DNA of 64,000 nucleotides from Bradyrhizobium sp. AZCC 2176 (GCF_036924645.1 NZ_JAZHRX010000001.1:930001-994000), one strand, 5' to 3'. Numbered from the stretch's first letter, positions 43,678 to 52,610 are shown. Translations and numbers: made by a program. Notes: generated by a model not told the origin, from the letters alone.

Positions 43678-43824
43678 CCGCACCAGTTTCGCACCAGAAA
43701 CCGCTTCGAAAAAGCGCAATGAACGCGGCTGAAATCGACCGAAACCGGAAAAATCAACGAAACCGACCTCTGTCCTCCCGCTCACAACGGTCTGATTGCA
43801 GGTCGAGTCCTGCCGGGCCCACCA
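43678..43824 (+). repeat. Repeat A copy 4 with degenerate tRNA 3' half
   Basis: Tandem GCACCAG prefix from 43680, A-rich spacer similar to copy 1, and the tRNA fragment 43780-43824. It has decayed: the anticodon triplet is CAC instead of CAT, and one T is lost from the T-loop (GGTCGAGTCC). This looks like the oldest copy in the window. It ends 23 bases before the aspartokinase stop codon. Confidence 0.83.
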
Positions 43825-43847
43825 GCGATCCCTGCCGCTTCTCGAAC

Positions 43848-45050
43848 CTATGTTTGCTGGACAAGCGAATGCAACGCCTTGACCGCGGCCTCCCGGTTCT
43901 CCACGGGGACAAACAGACTGACCGAATGCGGCGACAACACGTACTTGTCGGGGACAATCCCGTGATGTCCGAGAACCTGCAACGCCCTGAACGGCAATTC
44001 CGACGAAACGCCGCCGAAGCAGGTGAGACTCACCGAGCTTGAAGCCTCGCGCTGGCTGCGCAGATCATTGCTTTTCTCCACCGTGCGCAACAGGGCGTCG
44101 AGCCACTCTGAATCACAGGCCACGGTCATGCTGGTTTTTCCCGCGGTGAAGTGTGATGCCAGAAGCTGCGGCCAGGACAGGCTGTTTTGCTTGAGATGCT
44201 GCGCGAATTTCTCGAAACCGTGATTGAGATCCCTGGAATCGATTTCCACATGCTCAATGCGAGCCATCGAGTTGACGGCCAGAACTTTTCCGTTTTCCAT
44301 GCCTGCAACCTCTTTCATCACTTGCGTGCTGTGCTTAATGCCGCCCCACTGCTTGAGAACCAGGGGCACATCCTGACTTTGCGCCAGCTCTACGCTGCGA
44401 AAATGCAGGATCTTTGCACCCCAGAAGCACATTTCGGACAGGGATGCGAAGTCCACTCGCCGCAGGGGCTTTGCGTCCGGCACGATGCGCGGATCGGCCG
44501 AACAAATTCCGTCGACCTCTTTGATGATTTCACAGCGTTCGGCCCTCAGCGCCGCGGCCATCGCGACGGCCGTGGTGTCGCTGCCGCCCCGGCCGAGCGT
44601 GGTGATTTCCCTGGTCACCGGATTCACGCCCTGAAATCCTGCCAGCACCACAACGCGCCCGCGATCAAGTTCCTCACGCACGCGAATGGGCCGTACATCG
44701 ACAATGCGTGCGGAGGAATGGGAATCGTCGGTCATCACGCCGGCCTGGCTGCCGGTGAAGCTGATCGCGGGCACGCCGAGATCGGCAAGCGCCATGCTCA
44801 TCAGGGACATGCTGATGCGTTCGCCGGTCGTCAGCAGCATGTCCAGTTCACGGCGATTGGGAGCAGGGCTTACCTGATAAGCCATCTGGATCAATTGGTC
44901 GGTGGTCTTGCCCATGGCGGAGACGATCGCCACGACACGATGACCACGGCCATGCAGGTCGGCGAGACTGCGCGCAACCGCACGAATTTTCGCCGGTGTT
45001 TCAAGACAGGCACCGCCATATTTTTGCACGATGGTGGGATGGTTGCGCAT
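43848..45050 (-). CDS. Aspartate kinase paralogue
   Basis: 400 residues. The start [20 protein letters not shown] carries the kinase KxGG motif (usually KFGGTS). [37 protein letters not shown] and [13 protein letters not shown] are aspartokinase signatures. The C-terminal third ([28 protein letters not shown]) is an ACT-pair regulatory region. It makes aspartyl phosphate for lysine, threonine and methionine. Its ATG directly abuts the nagA stop, so it is read in an amino-sugar operon, an odd place; the divergent KYGGAC start marks it as a specialised paralogue rather than the housekeeping LysC. Confidence 0.9.
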   Translation of the reverse strand: MRNHPTIVQKYGGACLETPAKIRAVARSLADLHGRGHRVVAIVSAMGKTTDQLIQMAYQVSPAPNRRELDMLLTTGERISMSLMSMALADLGVPAISFTGSQAGVMTDDSHSSARIVDVRPIRVREELDRGRVVVLAGFQGVNPVTREITTLGRGGSDTTAVAMAAALRAERCEIIKEVDGICSADPRIVPDAKPLRRVDFASLSEMCFWGAKILHFRSVELAQSQDVPLVLKQWGGIKHSTQVMKEVAGMENGKVLAVNSMARIEHVEIDSRDLNHGFEKFAQHLKQNSLSWPQLLASHFTAGKTSMTVACDSEWLDALLRTVEKSNDLRSQREASSSVSLTCFGGVSSELPFRALQVLGHHGIVPDKYVLSPHSVSLFVPVENREAAVKALHSLVQQT

Positions 45051-46241
45051 TTAACCTCGGTGAGAAGCCTCGCTCGCCTCGCCCATCGAACCGGCACCGC
45101 CTATCCATGTGCCGACGATTTCAAAGTTCGGATTGAAGGCGACAAGGTCGGCGCAGTATCCGGGCGCGATCCGTCCAAGCTCGGACTCAAGGCCCAGAAA
45201 TGCCGCCGGCGTTCGCGAGGCCATCACGAGCGCATCGGCCAGGGGGACGCCGAGAAGACTGACTGCGTTCCGCACCGCCTCGATCATGGTGAGGTGAGCG
45301 CCCGCAAGCGTGCCATCGGGGCCGGTCAGGCGATTTTCGTGCAACGTTATCTGTCTTCCCTGCAGCGTGAATTTCGTCTCGTTCGTGCCCACCAGCGGCA
45401 TGGCATCGGTGACCAGCATCAATCGATCGCGCCCCTTGCAGCAGAAGGCGATGCGCAGGCTGGTAGCATCGACATGGATGCCGTCGCAGATGATTCCGGC
45501 AAACAGCCTGTCGTCCGCAAGCGCGGCGCCCACCAGCCCGGGCTCCCGCGCCTGTAGCTGCGACATGGCATTGAACAGATGTGTCACCCCTCGCACCCCG
45601 AGAGCGGCCGCCTGCTCCATCTCGGCCGTGGTGGCCTCGCTATGGCCGGCAGCGATACGTAGTCCAGCGCCCATGAATTCCTCGATCATGGATGGGGGCA
45701 CGCATTCCGGGGCCAACGTCACGACAGAGCGGCCGCAACCGCCGAAGCCCTTGATGGCGGCGCGATCGCGGCCATCGGGCAAGCGTATCTCGGACTCTGG
45801 GTGAATGCCCTTGCGGGAACGGTTGAGGGCGGGGCCTTCGAGATGAAATCCGAGCACGCCGGGAATTTTCAGGCAAGCCTGCGCGACATCAGCCAATTGC
45901 CCGATGACTTCGCCGCGATCCGTGATCAGCGTCGGCAGGCAGCCTGTGGTCCCGGCCTTGCGATGCGCCTCGACGATGCGCCGCACGCCGGCTTCCGTTG
46001 GCTGGTCGTTGAGGAGAACGCCGCCGCCGCCATTGACCTGGATATCGATGAATCCGGGGGCGAGGATCGCATCTGGCGGCAACTGGATGGACGCGCGCGA
46101 GGCGGCCTCGCCGAAGGTGACGTTTTCAATCCGGCCGTTCGAAATCCTGACCGATCCCGGCCCGCGCATGTCGGCGCCGTCAAAGATGTGCTGCGCGGCA
46201 ATGGTGAAAGAGCAGGAAGACCCAGCGTGGTCCATCAACAT
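45051..46241 (-). CDS. nagA: N-acetylglucosamine-6-phosphate deacetylase
   Basis: 396 residues (ATG at 46241 or 46235). Amidohydrolase motifs: APGFIDIQVNGGGGVLLND, FHLEGPALNRSRKGIHPES (metal Glu), AAGHSEATTAEM (His), THLFNAMSQL (His) and LVTDAMPLVG (catalytic Asp). It deacetylates GlcNAc-6-P to GlcN-6-P in the cytoplasm. Divergent from the kinase-murQ-SIS genes with a 112-base shared promoter region. Confidence 0.93.
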   Translation of the reverse strand: MLMDHAGSSCSFTIAAQHIFDGADMRGPGSVRISNGRIENVTFGEAASRASIQLPPDAILAPGFIDIQVNGGGGVLLNDQPTEAGVRRIVEAHRKAGTTGCLPTLITDRGEVIGQLADVAQACLKIPGVLGFHLEGPALNRSRKGIHPESEIRLPDGRDRAAIKGFGGCGRSVVTLAPECVPPSMIEEFMGAGLRIAAGHSEATTAEMEQAAALGVRGVTHLFNAMSQLQAREPGLVGAALADDRLFAGIICDGIHVDATSLRIAFCCKGRDRLMLVTDAMPLVGTNETKFTLQGRQITLHENRLTGPDGTLAGAHLTMIEAVRNAVSLLGVPLADALVMASRTPAAFLGLESELGRIAPGYCADLVAFNPNFEIVGTWIGGAGSMGEASEASHRG

Positions 46242-46353
46242 TCATCCGAGCATGGCGGTCACGGACTCGTGAGAGAAGTGCCGTTCAGGACTGCATATGT
46301 GCCCCAGAGGGCTTTTGAGAGGACCCGGAACGAGGCCCTGGCGTTAACTTTCG

Positions 46354-47277
46354 ATGGCAACAAAAGATACCACGTATCTCGGCATTGACGGAGGCGGAAC
46401 CCGCTGCCGTGCCCGGATCGAAGACAAAAACGGCAGGCTGCTCGGTGAAGCAAGCTCGGGGCCTGCCACGACGCGCATCGGCGTGGACAAGGCGTGGCGG
46501 TCCATCATGGAAGCCACTGAAGCCGCAGCCGTAAAGGCCGGCCTTGCGCATGCGGATTTCGCCCGGATGCACGCTGCAATCGGCCTTGCAGGCCTTGGCC
46601 GCCGTGGCTCGGAGGCGGCGCTCAACAAGATCTCGCATCCCTTTGCGTCCGTCATCTTCATCAGTGACGGCATGGCCGCCTGTCTTGGCGCCCACAGCGG
46701 TGCCGACGGCGCCATCGTGGTGGCCGGCACCGGCTCGGTTGGCGTCGGCCTGATCGGCGGTCGCGAAATCCGTCTCGCGGGTTATGGCTTTCCGGTCTCG
46801 GACGAAGGCAGCGGCGCCGACATCGGCCTGCAGGTCGTGCGGCTGGCGCTGCGGGCCGCAGATCGCCGCGGCGAGCTCACGCCCTTGCTTTCCGAAGTGC
46901 TGGACGCATTCGATCACGATCCCTATCAGGCGGTCGCCTGGTCTGAAGAAGCAAGGGCCACGGATTACGCTGCTTTCGCGCCTATCGTGATGCGGCACGC
47001 CAACCAGGGCGATCCGATCGGTCGTCGCATTGTCGAGCGCGCGGCCGACGCCATCGGCGACCTCCTCGATCTGTTCCTGGCCAAGGGCATCGAGCGGCTC
47101 TCGCTGGTGGGCGGGCTTGCCGATGCCATTGCGCCCTGGCTGACGCCGGATCTGCGTGATCGCCTGAAGCGTCCCGATGCCGATGCGGCGGCCGGCGCAT
47201 TGCTGGTGGCGCGCGGGCGGCTTGCCGTGCCCAGAAGGGAAATTGCCGATGAACAGGCGGCAAAGTTCCGCGTTTAA
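46354..47277 (+). CDS. N-acetylglucosamine kinase-like protein (BadF/BadG/BcrA/BcrD ATPase family)
   Basis: 307 residues. ASKHA phosphate loops LGIDGGGTRCRARIEDKNGR at the start and VVAGTGSVGVGLIGG in the middle; GFPVSDEGSGADIGLQVV and LVGGLADAIAPWL complete the fold. The family phosphorylates GlcNAc or glucosamine, feeding NagA. Located 16 bases before murQ. MurNAc kinase activity (as in MurK) is also possible because of that neighbour. Confidence 0.9.
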   Translation: MATKDTTYLGIDGGGTRCRARIEDKNGRLLGEASSGPATTRIGVDKAWRSIMEATEAAAVKAGLAHADFARMHAAIGLAGLGRRGSEAALNKISHPFASVIFISDGMAACLGAHSGADGAIVVAGTGSVGVGLIGGREIRLAGYGFPVSDEGSGADIGLQVVRLALRAADRRGELTPLLSEVLDAFDHDPYQAVAWSEEARATDYAAFAPIVMRHANQGDPIGRRIVERAADAIGDLLDLFLAKGIERLSLVGGLADAIAPWLTPDLRDRLKRPDADAAAGALLVARGRLAVPRREIADEQAAKFRV

Positions 47278-47292
47278 GGATGGATCAACCTG

Positions 47293-48240
47293 ATGGCCAC
47301 CGAGGAAATCGACCCCCGCTTTGCCGATCTTGATGCATGGTCGCTTGCCTCGGCGATGGAAGCCATGTGGGAGGGCCAGCTTGCGGCGGTGGCAGCGATC
47401 GGGCACGCGCTGCCGTCCATCACGGCGGCCACGGAGGCAGCGAAGGCCGCCCTCGGCGATCGCGGACGTATTGTATATGTCGGCGCCGGCACCTCCGGCC
47501 GGGTGGCCGTCCAGGACGGCGCCGAACTGATGCCGACCTTTGCCTGGCCTAGCGAGCGGGTGCACTTCATCGTCGCCGGCGGCGACAGCGCGTTTGTTAC
47601 CAGCGTCGAAGGTGCGGAGGACGATGTCGACGACGCGGTCAGGCAGGTCAATGCCGCACGGCTCACCCCGCACGACGTGGTGATCGCGGTAGCCGCCAGC
47701 GGGACGACGCCATTCACGGTAGCGGCGCTGCAGCAGGCAGGCTCCTGCGGTGCGGTGACGATCGGCATCGCCAACAATCCCGGCACCGCACTGCTGGAAG
47801 CGGCAAGGTTTCCGATCCTGGTCGAGACCGGCCGCGAACTGATCGCGGGCTCCACGCGAATGAAAGCGGGAACGGCGCAGAAGGTCGTGCTCAACCTGAT
47901 CTCCTCGGGGATCATGCTGCGGTTCGGGCGGGTCTATCGCGGCATGATGGTGAACATGCAGCCGACCAATGCCAAGCTGAAGCGGCGCGCCGAGGCCACG
48001 GTTGCCCCCCAGATCGCGCACTGCGATCCATCGCAGGCGGCAAGCTCGCTCGAGCAGGCGGAGGGAGACATCAAGAGGGCTGTCCTTCTGGCGCTCGGTA
48101 TCGGCAAGGATGATGCCGAGACCATCTTGCGCCGATGTGACGGCAACCTGCGCCGCATCTTTGCCGAGCTTGCCAAAGAACCTGACCGAAATTCCAAGGC
48201 GCCGGCCACGCGAAGGCAGGCTGGAGCGGTTGAGCCATGA
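47293..48240 (+). CDS. murQ: N-acetylmuramic acid 6-phosphate etherase
   Basis: 315 residues. VYVGAGTSGRVAVQDGAELM, the SIS core IAVAASGTTPFTVAALQQA, and AGSTRMKAGTAQKVVLNLIS followed by NMQPTNAKLKRRA are diagnostic of MurQ. It removes the D-lactyl ether from MurNAc-6-P to give GlcNAc-6-P, linking cell-wall muropeptide sugars to NagA. It overlaps the SIS gene by four bases. Confidence 0.94.
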   Translation: MATEEIDPRFADLDAWSLASAMEAMWEGQLAAVAAIGHALPSITAATEAAKAALGDRGRIVYVGAGTSGRVAVQDGAELMPTFAWPSERVHFIVAGGDSAFVTSVEGAEDDVDDAVRQVNAARLTPHDVVIAVAASGTTPFTVAALQQAGSCGAVTIGIANNPGTALLEAARFPILVETGRELIAGSTRMKAGTAQKVVLNLISSGIMLRFGRVYRGMMVNMQPTNAKLKRRAEATVAPQIAHCDPSQAASSLEQAEGDIKRAVLLALGIGKDDAETILRRCDGNLRRIFAELAKEPDRNSKAPATRRQAGAVEP

Positions 48241-49250
48241 CGATTTCGGCGATGGCGGCTGAGATCGGAGAAAGTGCCGACGTCGTCGCCAGGATTGCCC
48301 GTAACCGCATCGCCACGCGTGACATCGCCCAACGAATCGGGATCGGCGCTGCGCCCCTGTGCGTCGTGTGCGGCCGGGGAAGCTCGGGACACGCCGGCGT
48401 CTTCCTGAGATATCTTGTTGAGACCCGGCTTCGCCTTCCCGTGTCAGCCAGCGCCCCTTCGGTGACGACGGCATTTCGCACGCCCTTGAAGCTGCGCAAT
48501 GCGCTGTTCATCGTGATCTCGCAATCCGGACGCAGCCCGGATCTGGTCGCAGCGACCAGGTCGGCGCGCGCCGCAGGTGCCCGCACCATCGCCATCGTCA
48601 ATGCGACGTCGTCGCCGGTGGCCGATGAAGCGGAGTTCGTTGTTCCAGTCGAGGCAGGCCAGGAGCACTCGGTGGCGGCGACCAAGACCGTGATCGGCTC
48701 GATGGCTGCGGGCGCTGCGCTTGTTGCGGAGCTGGCTGATGATCGCGCGCTACGGTCCGCTCTCGACAGACTGCCCGAGCGGCTCGATCGGGGGCTGGCG
48801 CTTGAATGGTCCGAAGTTGCCGATGATCTCGCCACGGCGTCGGCCGCCTTTGTAGCGGCACGGGGCATGGGCCTAGGCTCGGCGCGGGAGATCGCGCTCA
48901 AGCTTTCGGAAATCCTGCGCCTACCCTCGATCGGTCTGTCCGCCGCCGAGCTGCAGCACGGGCCGCGGGCCGCCCTCTCCTCGCGCACGCCGGTTGTCAT
49001 GATGCGGATCATGGACGAAACGGCCGCCGCGGTCGACGCGCTGGCACAGGAGTTGCGCGAGCAGAAGATCGTGCTGCATCTGTGCGGCGGACCGCATGGC
49101 TCGTTGCCGTGGCTGCGCGAGGATGACCCCGCCACCGACCCGATCGCCATGCTCGTTCCGGCCTATCGGATGATCGAGCAGGCGGCACGCGCCCACGGAT
49201 TTGATCCGGACCGCCCCCCTCGCCTGAGCAAGATTACCGAGACGTTTTGA
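48237..49250 (+). CDS. SIS-domain sugar isomerase/deaminase (NagB-II/AgaS type)
   Basis: 337 residues with two SIS domains: CVVCGRGSSGHAGVFLRYLV then FIVISQSGRSPDLVAATRSA, and AARGMGLGSAREIALKLSEI later; the C-terminus holds AELQHGPRAAL. It resembles the isomerase half of glucosamine-6-P synthase without the glutaminase domain. Such proteins convert GlcN-6-P to fructose-6-P plus ammonia, completing the route from MurNAc/GlcNAc to glycolysis. No classical nagB is present. Confidence 0.9.
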   Translation: MTISAMAAEIGESADVVARIARNRIATRDIAQRIGIGAAPLCVVCGRGSSGHAGVFLRYLVETRLRLPVSASAPSVTTAFRTPLKLRNALFIVISQSGRSPDLVAATRSARAAGARTIAIVNATSSPVADEAEFVVPVEAGQEHSVAATKTVIGSMAAGAALVAELADDRALRSALDRLPERLDRGLALEWSEVADDLATASAAFVAARGMGLGSAREIALKLSEILRLPSIGLSAAELQHGPRAALSSRTPVVMMRIMDETAAAVDALAQELREQKIVLHLCGGPHGSLPWLREDDPATDPIAMLVPAYRMIEQAARAHGFDPDRPPRLSKITETF

Positions 49251-49276
49251 CAGCTCTCGGTCCGCTGGCTGCGCTC

Positions 49277-49639
49277 TCAGTTTTGAAGTGGATCGACGGG
49301 TACGAGAAAGGCAAAAACATATTTCGTATCGCCGTCTTCGGCTTCAGCCCATTTCCTGCCAATCTCCAGTTCAGCACTTTCGGAAAGATTTGCGCGCCGC
49401 ACGGTGAGCGCGGCTTTTCCGTCCCAGACAGGGCGCCCGCCGGACGCGTAAGCGCCCAGTTCCTCTGCGAGCCACTTCTGCTTCCTGAATTTTTCAGCCG
49501 AACGCGCTGAAGTTGCAGAGAAGACCAGCACAGGGGTGCCTGCAACTTCCAGTACGAAGCCATCCTGTTTATCCAGGCTCGGACGTGTTCGAGATGCGTC
49601 TGTTGACGTAGATGTTGGAACACGAATGCCCTTGCTCAT
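49277..49639 (-). CDS. Small conserved-looking protein of unknown function
   Basis: 120 residues from ATG 49639, preceded by GGAGAAGG; the frame extends to 49738 but the leader looks non-coding. About 25 polar N-terminal residues precede a compact part, VLEVAGTPVLVFSATSARSA, then a helix SAEKFRKQKWLAEELGAYAS and a beta-rich end KYVFAFLVPV. I do not recognise the family. Soluble, no signal. Convergent with the SIS gene, 26 bases apart. Confidence 0.6.
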   Translation of the reverse strand: MSKGIRVPTSTSTDASRTRPSLDKQDGFVLEVAGTPVLVFSATSARSAEKFRKQKWLAEELGAYASGGRPVWDGKAALTVRRANLSESAELEIGRKWAEAEDGDTKYVFAFLVPVDPLQN

Positions 49640-49829
49640 TGAACCGCCTTCTCCGGCATTGGCTGCCAGGACTGTAGGTTCTGAGCACCAACATGTGTCC
49701 CGGACATGTTGTCGCGCCAAATCTTCCCGATCAGTCATTTGATATGACGGCCGGCACCGAAAACGTTCAGGCGGGGATGCTCACCAGTCCTTCAAAAGCG
49801 CCCTCCGATGCAAGGCGGACGGCTTCGCT

Positions 49830-50279
49830 TCAGTTGCTCTGGCTCATCGACATCCGTCGATCCGGCCGGGGGAACTGTTCGTCGCACGGGCTGCATGCAC
49901 GGAGCTCGTGCAAGATCCTGTCCCTGTCCTCGGGAGAGATAACCGATGCAGACGCGGACCGGCTTGGCTTTGACCCCATAAATACCTGCCGAACGCCGAA
50001 ACGACAGATCACACTGTCCAGACTCTCCTCGTCGCGGCGAAGGCGGTGTCCATGGAATTTCATCCATCTTTCGATCCGGTGCAGGCTCAACCGTCCCAGG
50101 CCCGGCTGCTCAAGAAGCTCGCTTCTGGTATGCAGCGATGCGATCTCGAGGAGGTAATTGATGCGCGTGGATAGCTCCTTGCCGACGAGCCCGCCGTGCT
50201 GGCTGCGAAGCAGTATGGTTGCAATTCGTTCGGGCAAATAGATATCCATCTGCTGATCGAGAAGGACGGATCTTGTCAT
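49830..50279 (-). CDS. Protein with RNA-polymerase alpha-CTD-like helix-hairpin motif
   Basis: 149 residues from ATG 50279 with GGAA upstream; GTG 50291 is an alternative. The middle segment INYLLEIASLHTRSELLEQP then GLGRLSLHRIERWMKFHGHR follows the pattern of the RpoA C-terminal domain (ELLxxPNLGxKSLxEIxxxL...G). The stretch in front, ERIATILLRSQHGGLVGKEL, is helical. The tail is basic. It could bind DNA or a transcription factor like alpha-CTD; function unknown. It sits next to the siderophore locus and diverges from the transferase gene. Confidence 0.55.
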   Translation of the reverse strand: MTRSVLLDQQMDIYLPERIATILLRSQHGGLVGKELSTRINYLLEIASLHTRSELLEQPGLGRLSLHRIERWMKFHGHRLRRDEESLDSVICRFGVRQVFMGSKPSRSASASVISPEDRDRILHELRACSPCDEQFPRPDRRMSMSQSN

Positions 50280-50382
50280 AATCAGTTCCACGTTGACCTG
50301 CAGCTTCCGCAGATGCGTCTAAGAATGAATCTACCAGCGCCACCGATGTCTGTCGCAGAACACATTGCCTTGCTGACGTCTG

Positions 50383-50397
50383 TTAGATGGATTCTAA
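50383..50397. promoter_or_regulatory. Iron-control-element-like inverted repeat, copy 1
   Basis: TTAGATGGATTCTAA has arms TTAGA/TCTAA and fits the rhizobial Irr-box pattern TTAGAA-N3-TTCTAA (as I remember it) at 11 of 12 arm positions. It lies 72 bases upstream of the phosphopantetheinyl transferase start. A 14-of-15 match recurs at 55736-55750. Binding by Irr is inferred. Confidence 0.65.
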
Positions 50398-50468
50398 GCC
50401 AGATCTTTTCCATGTGACGCCTAACACACGTAAAAGTTGCTTCCGGTTGTGTGTTTATCGAGTAGCCG

Positions 50469-51293
50469 ATGGATATGGCGAACTCTCACGAAGCTGAACA
50501 GGGACCGCTTGCGGCATCGCTATCGATGGCGCGCGCAAGCCGCTCCCTCGCGTGGTCGATCGCGGTCAAATCCACGACGCCGCAGGATGCACTGCGCGTG
50601 CGATGCCTGCCGGAACCGGGCATCGTGAGTCCAATCGGGCAGCTACAGCCGGAAGAGATCGCACTCTGGCTCGCCGCGGTGCCTCCCGCCCCGGACTTCA
50701 TCGGCGGTTCTCCCGGCGCGCTCAGTTTCGCGCAAGCCGCAAGTGTGATCGACAGCAGCGAATCCGATCGTCTGGCGCGGTTCCTGCACATTGAGGATCG
50801 AATCAGTTATCTGGCTGCGCATGCTGGCGCTCGCTTTCTGCTGGGCAGCCTTGTGGGGCAACCTGCCAATGCCCTGCGGTTCGAGCCGTCCACGCACGGC
50901 AAGCCGGTGCTCGTTGCTGGCCCGCCGAAGCTCGACTTCAGCCTGAGCCACTCCAGGGGTGCGGTTTCCATTGCAGCCGCATCCATGCCGGTCGGGGTCG
51001 ATGTCGAGCCGTTGCGTGACATCACCGATATGGAGTCCGTCAGCGAAATCGTCCTGGCCGCAGAGGAGCGCAAGGTCCTATCGAAGGCTCCAGCGGCGTT
51101 CCGATCCCGGCTCTTTCTGCGCTACTGGACCCTGAAGGAAGCGGTACTGAAAGCAGCCGCTGTCGGATTTGCGATTGCCCCGAATACGCTGATTGTCGAT
51201 GCAGGCCCATCACCTGCAGTGCTTTCGGTGCCGGCCACGCTTGGATCAGCCACGCAATGGCGGCTCATCGCCCCCGCGATCGAGCCGTTCTAG
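50469..51293 (+). CDS. 4'-phosphopantetheinyl transferase, Sfp type
   Basis: 274 residues. The Sfp motifs are FSLSHSRGAVSIAAA, VGVDVEPLRDITDM (magnesium ligands) and RYWTLKEAVLKAAAVGF. It transfers phosphopantetheine from CoA to the PCP serine of the NRPS, whose 3' end is at 61.9 kb. The first 40 residues are extra and low in homology signals, so an internal start is possible. The stop overlaps the stop of the convergent N-hydroxylase gene by four bases. Confidence 0.92.
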   Translation: MDMANSHEAEQGPLAASLSMARASRSLAWSIAVKSTTPQDALRVRCLPEPGIVSPIGQLQPEEIALWLAAVPPAPDFIGGSPGALSFAQAASVIDSSESDRLARFLHIEDRISYLAAHAGARFLLGSLVGQPANALRFEPSTHGKPVLVAGPPKLDFSLSHSRGAVSIAAASMPVGVDVEPLRDITDMESVSEIVLAAEERKVLSKAPAAFRSRLFLRYWTLKEAVLKAAAVGFAIAPNTLIVDAGPSPAVLSVPATLGSATQWRLIAPAIEPF

Positions 51294-52588
51294 GCGATGA
51301 GCTCACGGCGCGAAATCGTCGAAAGCAGAGACTCGGCGATTTCCTGCGAGCGCGTCGCCAGAACAGAGAGCAACGTGTCGCTCAGGCCGTGAGATGACTC
51401 GGAATATCCCTGGAGATGAACTTGCGGTCGAAACGCGGGGCTGGTCGCGAGCCTGTAGTTGCGGTCGACCGCGGCATCGCGGATATAGCGTCGGATCGGT
51501 TCCAGAAACGCGTGCGGCGTTTCCCTGTCGTAGCCGGTGGCGAGGATGACGGCATCGTAGCAGGAGCGGCTGTCCCGGCCCTCGAATTTGTCAACCTTAC
51601 CGATTTCGATGCCTTCAACTGCTGCTTTGACGCCCGTGATCTCGCTGCGCGGATGCAGCTCGACGCCTGTCGTGCCGCTGACGCGCTGCTGGTACAACAG
51701 CCGGTACAGTTGATCGAGCAGATCGGCATCGACGACGGCATAGTTGGTGTTCCGGAAGTTGCGCACGATCGCATCCCGCCGCTCGCCCGGCTGGGCGAAG
51801 ATAAAGTCCGTGTAGTCCGGGTTAAAAATCTCGTTAACGAAGGGACTGCTGTCGGACGGCTTCAACGCATGGCCGCGAAAGATCAGATCAATGCTCGCTT
51901 CGGGAAAACGACCGCGAAGGTCGACGGTCACCTCGACCGCACTCTGCCCTCCCCCAATAACGGCCACGCGCGTCGCTTTTCGGCCAAGCCCAGCGGCCCC
52001 GACCGTATCGAGATAGACGCTTGAGTGAAACAATCTGCGATCATCGGCGATGTCAGCGAACATCTCTGGAATAAAGGGCTTTCCCCCTACTGCGACCACC
52101 AGGTTCCTCGCCAGCCGCACTGTTTCATCGCCGGCAAGCGTGCGCGAACGAACGCGCAAGGATGTCACGGATTGTCCAGCCATCACCGGCTCGACGGCGA
52201 CGATGGCTTCCCCGTAGACCGCCTGAGATTTGAACTGGGCGGCGACCCACCGCAGATAGTCATTGAATTCCAGCCTGCTCGGATAGAACGTTCGGCAGTT
52301 GATGAAATCCTGCAAGCGACCGCGCTTGTGCAGATAGTTCACGAAAGTGAACGGACTGGTCGGATCGCGCAACGAAACCAGATCCTTGAGAAACGAGATC
52401 TGCATGTCGCTGCCCGGCAGGAGCATGCCACCATGCCAGGTAAATCGGGGCTGCTTCTCCACGAACAGAGGGGCGCATTTCAGGCGGAACTTTCTGGCGG
52501 ACTCGTCCAGCGCGATCGCAAGCGCAAGATTGGAGGGCCCGAATCCGACGCCGATGACGTCGTGCTCGATCGCAAGCTGGTGAGACAT
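51290..52588 (-). CDS. L-ornithine N5-/L-lysine N6-hydroxylase (siderophore monooxygenase)
   Basis: 432 residues from ATG 52588; the frame to 52789 is a spurious extension over the acyltransferase gene. FAD motif DVIGVGFGPSNLALAIAL, NADPH motif VAVIGGGQSAVEVTVDL, the substrate stretch DMQISFLKDLVSLRDPTSPF, and ATGYDRETP at the end are typical of PvdA/IucD/VbsO enzymes. They hydroxylate the side-chain amine, the first step to a hydroxamate. Ornithine versus lysine cannot be fixed by eye. Confidence 0.93.
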   Translation of the reverse strand: MSHQLAIEHDVIGVGFGPSNLALAIALDESARKFRLKCAPLFVEKQPRFTWHGGMLLPGSDMQISFLKDLVSLRDPTSPFTFVNYLHKRGRLQDFINCRTFYPSRLEFNDYLRWVAAQFKSQAVYGEAIVAVEPVMAGQSVTSLRVRSRTLAGDETVRLARNLVVAVGGKPFIPEMFADIADDRRLFHSSVYLDTVGAAGLGRKATRVAVIGGGQSAVEVTVDLRGRFPEASIDLIFRGHALKPSDSSPFVNEIFNPDYTDFIFAQPGERRDAIVRNFRNTNYAVVDADLLDQLYRLLYQQRVSGTTGVELHPRSEITGVKAAVEGIEIGKVDKFEGRDSRSCYDAVILATGYDRETPHAFLEPIRRYIRDAAVDRNYRLATSPAFRPQVHLQGYSESSHGLSDTLLSVLATRSQEIAESLLSTISRRELIA

Positions 52589-52610
52589 GAAGCTGCGCTC
52601 CGTTCGCGCG

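Noticed and set aside
44187..45557. 456-residue plus-strand frame
   Set aside because: Antisense of the aspartokinase and nagA genes, no motif.
46285..48474. 729-residue minus-strand frame
   Set aside because: Antisense across the GlcNAc kinase and murQ, both with clear family motifs; the long open frame is a codon-bias effect.
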